Source of the DNA: Methylotenera sp.
GTDB taxonomy: Bacteria; Pseudomonadota; Gammaproteobacteria; Burkholderiales; Methylophilaceae
Direction: 5' to 3'
Length of the DNA: 64,000 nt
NCBI GenBank assembly: GCA_002928535.1
Contig: PERG01000008.1
Span: 1-64,000 of the forward strand
Part shown: piece by piece, positions 59,227-64,000 of the stretch
How the letters are laid out: every line of letters starts with the position of its first letter
Numbering within the stretch: the stretch's first letter is position 1
Translations under genes and position numbers: made by a program
The notes under the pieces: generated by a model
Databases searched by the model: none
What the model was told of the DNA's origin: nothing
Seen by the model: the letters and a program-made list of their open reading frames with translations, nothing else

Positions 59227-61497
59227 TCATATCATCATGCCTTCTGGTTGCTGTCCTTCATTGTTCTTCTTCTCTTTTCCCAATATCACAGCCTCATCCA
59301 CCAGGAGCCCTTTGGGTAGCTGATGTGTAATGAACAGAATAGTGACCTTGCCTTTGAGCTTATTCACGGTTTGCGCAAAGTGTTCTGCCGTCTGTTGATC
59401 AAGGTTGGAAACTGCTTCATCAAAGATGAGTACTTTGGGTTGTTTGAGTAGCGCTCTGGCAATCGCAATGCGTTGCTTTTGGCCACCACTTAAACCAGTG
59501 CCGTGTTCACCGACTGTGGTCTGGTAGCCTTGTGGCAGTTTCTCAATAGCGGTGTGGATCTCTGCAAGCTGACAAGCTTGGATAATTTGCTCAAAGCTGG
59601 CATGTGGATTGGCAAGAATGAGATTGTCGTAAATAGTGCCGGAGAAGATGACGGTTTCTTGTGGTACTACGCCAAAGTGGTTTCTGAGTTCATTGGCAGC
59701 AAGGTAACGGATATCCTGTCCGTTAAGCTTGATGTTGCCTTCTTGGGGTTGGTAGAAACCGAGCAAGAGTTTAGCCAGCGTGCTTTTGCCACATCCACTT
59801 GGCCCCATGACCACTACACAATGCCCAGCTTGGATATTAAAGCTAAGGTTTTGGTACAGCCATGGATGCTCATCTGAGTATTTGAAGCCCAGGCTATCTA
59901 CAGTGATGTTGGTGGTTTGGTTGGTATTGGCTCGAGTGGGAATCAGCGTCATGGGTTCTGCCGGTGCGTTCATGACATCGCCTAGCCGTTTCACTGCAAT
60001 GTCCGCTTGTTGAAACTCTTGCCATAACCCAACCAAACGCATCACCGGTCCTGATAACCTGCCTGAGAACATCTGAAAGGCGACCAGCATACCAATCGTA
60101 AAGTTGCTGTTGTGCATGACCAGCCATGCGCCAACGCAGAGAATGGCGAGGGTTTGAATTTGATCCAGCGTACTGGCTGCAGTGTTATAGGTAATGGATA
60201 GCTTACGACTATCAAAGCTGGCATTGAGGTAAGTGCTTAAGTAATTGCCAAAGGTCTGTTTAAGTTGTGGCTCCATTTGTAAAGACTTTACGGTTTCCAT
60301 ACCTGAGACATACTCCGTGAGAAACGCTTGATTACGTGCACCAAGCATAAACTGATGATTGAGCTTGGCGCGAATGATGGGGGTAACCAGAAAGCTCAGT
60401 ATGGAGATCAGCGCTAAACAGGCCACCGCAATGAGACTGAGCTGCCAGCTGTACCAGAACATGATGGCGAGAAATACAATCAGGAAGGGGAAATCGAGTA
60501 GTAGCGTGACTAGTCCACCGGCCAGAAACTCACGGATTGTTTCCACACCATGCACACGGGCAATGACGACGCCTGTAGGTCTATGGTCGTAATAGCGCAC
60601 AGGCAAATCCAGCAAGTGACTGAAGACTTTATGACCTAAAGTGGCATCAATACGGTTACCGGTATGCAATACCAAATACTGACGCACCCAACCCATAATT
60701 GAGCTAAAAATGAGGAAGATAAACAAAGCAGTGGCAATTACGATAAGGGTGCTGGTGGTGTGATGCACTACCACTTTATCAATAACGATCTGAGTACAAA
60801 TCGGTACAGCCAAGCCTACCAATTGAATCGCCAGTGAAGCCGTTAAGACTTCTGACCAAATACGTTTGTATTTAAGGAGCTCTGACACAAACCAGTGGAA
60901 GCCGAATTCGGGGTTGGCTTTATTATCAGGGTGCGCTTTATCTGTAGCCGACTGACCAGCTTGACTTACTGAGGCTGCTTTATTACTCCCTGCAGTGGCA
61001 GAGACCGTATTACCGTCTTCAGCAACAGTTTCATCCGCTTTGCGTATCATTAAAAATTCGCCAGTAATTTCTTTGGCGAATTCATCAATACCAATCGTGA
61101 TTGGTTCGGTTTGTCCCGGTCGGATGACTAACAGACGCTGCTCATCACGTCTTAGGATAAGCGCGATACCGTAGGTTGGAGATGGTTGATTTGAGGTGGA
61201 TGCCGATGCCGTTGGATCCTCTGATATGGACTCTTCGGAAGCTGAAGCTACTATTTCTGGTGCTGGAGGATAAAGTATTGCTAAACAAGGTAGGCTGGCT
61301 TTAGGTAGCTGGTCTAATGAATATTGCTTAAGGCTATTATTAAACCCAAAGCTTTGTAGCGCTTGTTGAAGATTAGTTAAATCATAGGGCGGAGGGAATT
61401 GCTTAATGAGTAAGCCAACGTCATGCGGAATACGATTCAGCTGACAACAAACCCCACAAGCCCAAACGAAAGCTTCTAAATTAAACGGTCGCGCCAC
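59227..61497 (-). CDS. Type I secretion ABC transporter with degenerate C39-like domain
   Basis: The 756-residue exporter starts with a C39-peptidase-like domain (about 1-145). It keeps a cysteine in WACGVCCQL, but the catalytic histidine region reads YGIALILRRDE, so it is probably not a protease. Two serine/alanine-rich inserts lie near 85-107 and 150-192. The membrane domain (about 215-490) is followed by the ATPase: GPSGCGKST, LSGGQKQRIAIARAL and VLIFDEAVSNLD. The start is GTG at 61497 with a purine-rich stretch upstream. First gene of the leftward secretion locus. Confidence 0.93.
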   Translation of the reverse strand: MARPFNLEAFVWACGVCCQLNRIPHDVGLLIKQFPPPYDLTNLQQALQSFGFNNSLKQYSLDQLPKASLPCLAILYPPAPEIVASASEESISEDPTASASTSNQPSPTYGIALILRRDEQRLLVIRPGQTEPITIGIDEFAKEITGEFLMIRKADETVAEDGNTVSATAGSNKAASVSQAGQSATDKAHPDNKANPEFGFHWFVSELLKYKRIWSEVLTASLAIQLVGLAVPICTQIVIDKVVVHHTTSTLIVIATALFIFLIFSSIMGWVRQYLVLHTGNRIDATLGHKVFSHLLDLPVRYYDHRPTGVVIARVHGVETIREFLAGGLVTLLLDFPFLIVFLAIMFWYSWQLSLIAVACLALISILSFLVTPIIRAKLNHQFMLGARNQAFLTEYVSGMETVKSLQMEPQLKQTFGNYLSTYLNASFDSRKLSITYNTAASTLDQIQTLAILCVGAWLVMHNSNFTIGMLVAFQMFSGRLSGPVMRLVGLWQEFQQADIAVKRLGDVMNAPAEPMTLIPTRANTNQTTNITVDSLGFKYSDEHPWLYQNLSFNIQAGHCVVVMGPSGCGKSTLAKLLLGFYQPQEGNIKLNGQDIRYLAANELRNHFGVVPQETVIFSGTIYDNLILANPHASFEQIIQACQLAEIHTAIEKLPQGYQTTVGEHGTGLSGGQKQRIAIARALLKQPKVLIFDEAVSNLDQQTAEHFAQTVNKLKGKVTILFITHQLPKGLLVDEAVILGKEKKNNEGQQPEGMMI

Positions 61498-61743
61498 TAC
61501 GCCCCCACTTACTTATTATTATAATTTTTTAGATTTATTACTTTACTTGGGTGCGCCGTTGCACTTTTCATGCACTATATATTAAGAAATTAATTGCAAT
61601 CAATACCCCACTGAAGAAATATATCCAATTAGCATAACTATTTTTTCTATGTAACGTGTGCCTAGAAAATTCCTAATTTTTAATCTTATTCAAATACTTG
61701 TGCCAAGTCACCACGTCAGGTTGACGAACATCATACCCAAGTA
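61498..61743. other. AT-rich intergenic region before the secretion locus
   Basis: No gene. It presumably holds the promoter of the leftward secretion operon, but I could not fix a -35/-10 pair. No terminator was recognised for the small gene at 61744. Confidence 0.5.
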
Positions 61744-62067
61744 TCATTTGGTATCTGCTTTCTGATTTTCTGAATCAATGTACGTTAAACCTAGCTTCTC
61801 TTTCATATTGTTCAGCTGCCACACTTTGGGATTTGGGGTCATAGTTAATTCATGGTCTAACTTCCCTGCTATCTCCGGACGCTTATCCACTTTAGCAGCG
61901 GCTTTTAGCGCGGCTATTTCTTCTTGAGTCGCTGGAACATTAGTTTTACCAAGCTCTATGTAACTAAAAGCTAAAACGCCAAGGCAGAATATAACCAAGT
62001 AGCGTTTAAGTCGGCTGAAGTTTTTAATGAACCCTTTAGATGGCATGTGATTTTTTGGATTTTTCAT
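61744..62067 (-). CDS. Hypothetical small membrane protein, 107 residues
   Basis: I do not recognise the family. One hydrophobic helix lies at about residues 22-41 (LKRYLVIFCLGVLAFSYIEL), preceded by basic residues, so the C-terminal 65 residues are probably periplasmic. It reads leftward, 247 bases upstream of the transporter gene. A link to the secretion locus is possible but unproven. Confidence 0.6.
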   Translation of the reverse strand: MKNPKNHMPSKGFIKNFSRLKRYLVIFCLGVLAFSYIELGKTNVPATQEEIAALKAAAKVDKRPEIAGKLDHELTMTPNPKVWQLNNMKEKLGLTYIDSENQKADTK

Positions 62068-62366
62068 AATATTTATCTAAATTAATGTTGCTCAATCTCT
62101 CCACTAAATTATTAAGTTACTAAACCTGAGAAGCCATACTTCGGATGAAGTTCTAACTTTTTAAATTTTGAGCATTCAAGATTACCCAATCATTCTGCAC
62201 TTTTGCCCTCGGTAATCTTCGTAAATTGAAGACATTGGCGATTAATTATTCGGGGTTTACAATTCAAGGCACTTGATTACGTTCAGTTTTTTCCTTGGTG
62301 GTTGTATCTTAATAGGCTTATATTTCACAGTTATATGAAGTGGCATATAAATTAGGGAGTAATTTA
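62068..62366. other. 299-base intergenic region
   Basis: Divergent promoter region for the small leftward gene and the propeller protein. The ribosome binding site GGGAG (62355-62359) of the rightward gene is clear. No gene or clear repeat was seen. Confidence 0.6.
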
Positions 62367-63551
62367 ATGTCTGACATGATTTTACTGGGCACTCGCAAGG
62401 GCACCATAATATTTGATCGTATAAACTCAAGCTGGCAGCCCCGCCCTATCGCGCATGCGGGCGTTCCGGTGTGTTACGCAGTACGTGATCCCCGTGATGG
62501 TACCTTGTGGTCATCCTTGGATCATGGTCACTGGGGGCCTAAATTGTCACGCTCTCGTGATAACGGCAAAACCTGGATCGATATTGCTTCCTTAAAATAT
62601 CCTGAAGGTGCGCGTTATATCGTCAAATATTTACCTACCCCAGATTTCAACCCTGAATCACCCTCTGCCCGACCAGAATATGCCCCCGCAACCTTACTTA
62701 AAATCTGGAATATGGCTTTCGGAAATATTAATCAGCCTGGCAGGCTATATGCTGGCACAATCCCCGGCGGTTTATTTGTGAGCGATGACGGTGGCGACAC
62801 ATGGGAGCTTAATAGGCCGCTATGGAGCCATGATAGCCGGGGTGGAGATTTGTTCGCCGGTGATGCCACGTCAGTAAATCATTGGAATGGCACGCCCGCA
62901 AGTATCGATTATGGCGTGTTTGAACCCGGCATTCATTCCATCGAGGTGGATCCACGTGATGCAAATCATATGTATGTTGCGGTATCAACCGCAGGCGTCC
63001 TCGAGACTACAGATGGTGGCCAAAGCTGGCAGAGCCGTAACCAAGGCATGACGAATGATTACATGCCAAATCCAGAATTTGAATGGGGTCATGACCCGCA
63101 CTACGTGACGAGTTGCCCTAGTCAGCCGGATCATCTCTGGCAGCAAAACCACTTCGGTATTTTTTATAGTGATGATGGCGCAAAGAACTGGAAAAAAGTC
63201 AGCATGCCCGAACTTGGCGTGAATTTTGGTTTCCCGATTGCAACGGATGCGAATGACGGCCGTACCGCGTGGGTGGTGCCAGCGCGTGCGGATGCGGAAC
63301 GCATGGCGATTGATGGCGGTTTATTCGTCGCCCGAACTAATGATGGTGGTCAGACATGGCAAACTTTCCGAAACGGCCTGCCGCAGGAAAACGCTTACGA
63401 CATCGTTTTAAGACATGGGCTTGACGTGGCTGGTGATTATGTAAGTTTTGCCAGCACCAGTGGAAATGTTTATCTTTCCGAAGACCGCGGCGAAACCTGG
63501 CAATGCCTAGGCAACAATTTTCCACCAGTTTATTCAGTTCGATTTGGCTAA
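62367..63551 (+). CDS. Asp-box beta-propeller protein (BNR/sialidase- or VPS10-like)
   Basis: Six Asp-box motifs (SRDNGKTW, SDDGGDTW, TTDGGQSW, SDDGAKNW, TNDGGQTW, SEDRGETW) are spread along 394 residues, indicating a multi-bladed propeller. There is no signal peptide, so it is probably cytoplasmic and unlikely to be a true sialidase. I prefer ATG 62367, seven bases after GGGAG; GTG 62340 would add nine residues. A MoaD/ThiS-like gene begins four bases after its stop. Function unknown. Confidence 0.82.
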   Translation: MSDMILLGTRKGTIIFDRINSSWQPRPIAHAGVPVCYAVRDPRDGTLWSSLDHGHWGPKLSRSRDNGKTWIDIASLKYPEGARYIVKYLPTPDFNPESPSARPEYAPATLLKIWNMAFGNINQPGRLYAGTIPGGLFVSDDGGDTWELNRPLWSHDSRGGDLFAGDATSVNHWNGTPASIDYGVFEPGIHSIEVDPRDANHMYVAVSTAGVLETTDGGQSWQSRNQGMTNDYMPNPEFEWGHDPHYVTSCPSQPDHLWQQNHFGIFYSDDGAKNWKKVSMPELGVNFGFPIATDANDGRTAWVVPARADAERMAIDGGLFVARTNDGGQTWQTFRNGLPQENAYDIVLRHGLDVAGDYVSFASTSGNVYLSEDRGETWQCLGNNFPPVYSVRFG

Positions 63552-63555
63552 CAGC

Positions 63556-63834
63556 ATGCCACGGGTTGAAATGACGCAGCATCTTTACCGGTTCTTTCCG
63601 CATTTAAAGGGCCAAGTAATTATTGTGCCTGCGGGTTCAGTTGCAGAAGTTTTATTAGCTATCAATGATTTGGCCCCGGGCTTTACCGATTACGTGCTGG
63701 ACGAACGAGGTGCACTAAGGCGGCATGTGAATATCAGTATCAATAACAACATGCTAATTGATAAAGTAAAACTCACTGATCGCATACCCGAGGATGGAAC
63801 CGTCTATATTTTCCAATCCCTAAGTGGTGGCTGA
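63556..63834 (+). CDS. MoaD/ThiS-family small sulfur-carrier-like protein
   Basis: 92 residues with a ubiquitin-like beta-grasp pattern, ending in SLSGG. The C-terminal diglycine is the site that is thiocarboxylated in sulfur carriers of molybdopterin or thiamine synthesis. No MoaE, MoeB or ThiF gene is near. It is coupled to the propeller gene. ATG 63556 is preferred over TTG 63544, which overlaps the upstream stop. Confidence 0.78.
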   Translation: MPRVEMTQHLYRFFPHLKGQVIIVPAGSVAEVLLAINDLAPGFTDYVLDERGALRRHVNISINNNMLIDKVKLTDRIPEDGTVYIFQSLSGG

Positions 63835-63838
63835 TAGG

Positions 63839-64000
63839 CTACTCAATAAACTGAGCCTTAAGTTCAATCTGTGCTAAATCAAGGAATGCACGCAGTTTAG
63901 GCGGCATAAATCGCTGCTGAGGGTACACCAGATGTACTGGGTCGGCTTTGCCTTGCCAATCTGGCAGAACACTTAACAGATTCCCGCTAGCAAGCCCCTG
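63839..64000 (-). CDS. LysR-family transcriptional regulator, C-terminal part (truncated by the window edge)
   Basis: Read on the minus strand, the last 53 codons include LLSVLPDW, then HLVYPQQRFMPPKLRAFLDL, which is the usual end of LysR effector-binding domains. It converges on the MoaD-like gene with four bases between stops. The N-terminal helix-turn-helix lies beyond the window. Confidence 0.85.
   Translation of the reverse strand, partial: QGLASGNLLSVLPDWQGKADPVHLVYPQQRFMPPKLRAFLDLAQIELKAQFIE

Noticed and set aside
61550-61557. GGTGCGCC matching the tRNA-Arg 3' end (GGCGCACC at 46864-46871)
   Set aside because: Only eight bases and in inverted orientation, so it is not a direct-repeat attachment site.

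Overview
The window looks like a betaproteobacterial chromosome, probably Nitrosomonadales and most likely a Methylophilaceae (Methylotenera-like) methylotroph. This is inferred from gene content and protein style: pilD-coaE-zapD-yacG; argJ, a DUF815 ATPase and a Nudix-ThiE fusion in a row; a very long DUF3683/FAD/Fe-S/CCG oxidoreductase; OlsB/OlsA; and moderate GC (not computed). No 16S rRNA or other decisive marker is present.

Layout. 1-5016: end of rpsT, then a leftward block rplU-rpmA-(attenuator)-obgE-proB-purE-purK. 5229-10002: ispB, one unknown gene, then pilD-coaE-zapD-yacG and a copper chaperone, rightward. 10028-13205: argJ, DUF815 ATPase and Nudix-ThiE fusion, leftward. 13369-21539: a GAF-type secretion/pilus ATPase, cysS, a TPR protein and an L,D-transpeptidase sharing a C-terminal domain, two cyclophilins and lpxH. 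21597-27469: a leftward signalling operon of CHASE2 Ser/Thr kinase, PP2C phosphatase, FHA protein and GAF/HD-GYP phosphodiesterase. 27720-30410: ribH-nusB and an oxalate/formate-type MFS transporter. 30534-33455: a Pho-box-like repeat, phoB, phoR and a lipoprotein. 33544-39300: small envelope proteins, an OmpA-type lipoprotein and the 1295-residue oxidoreductase. 39517-46687: TlpA-like protein, HemJ, TetR, PfkB kinase, SlyB-like lipoprotein, OlsB/OlsA, ApaH and a cytochrome c5-like protein. 46796-46872: tRNA-Arg(CCG). 47032-61497: a type I secretion locus (ABC transporter, unknown 204-residue membrane-anchored protein, a 3327-residue RTX protein with a lipase-like N-terminus, HlyD-type adaptor), leftward. 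61744-64000: a small membrane protein, a six-Asp-box propeller protein paired with a MoaD/ThiS-like protein, and the end of a LysR regulator.

How the genes work together. Most of the window is housekeeping: translation, purine, proline and arginine synthesis, quinone and haem synthesis, lipid A and ornithine lipid, cell division and phosphate sensing. Two parts stand out. The kinase/phosphatase/FHA/HD-GYP operon appears to join Ser/Thr phosphorylation to cyclic-di-GMP turnover, and a possible c-di-GMP-responsive ATPase lies about 6 kb from its nearest member. The type I secretion locus would export a giant calcium-binding, lipase-like protein; the unknown gene between transporter and substrate is placed as a possible self-protection or accessory factor. 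No TolC-type outer membrane protein, integrase, transposase or CRISPR array was seen.
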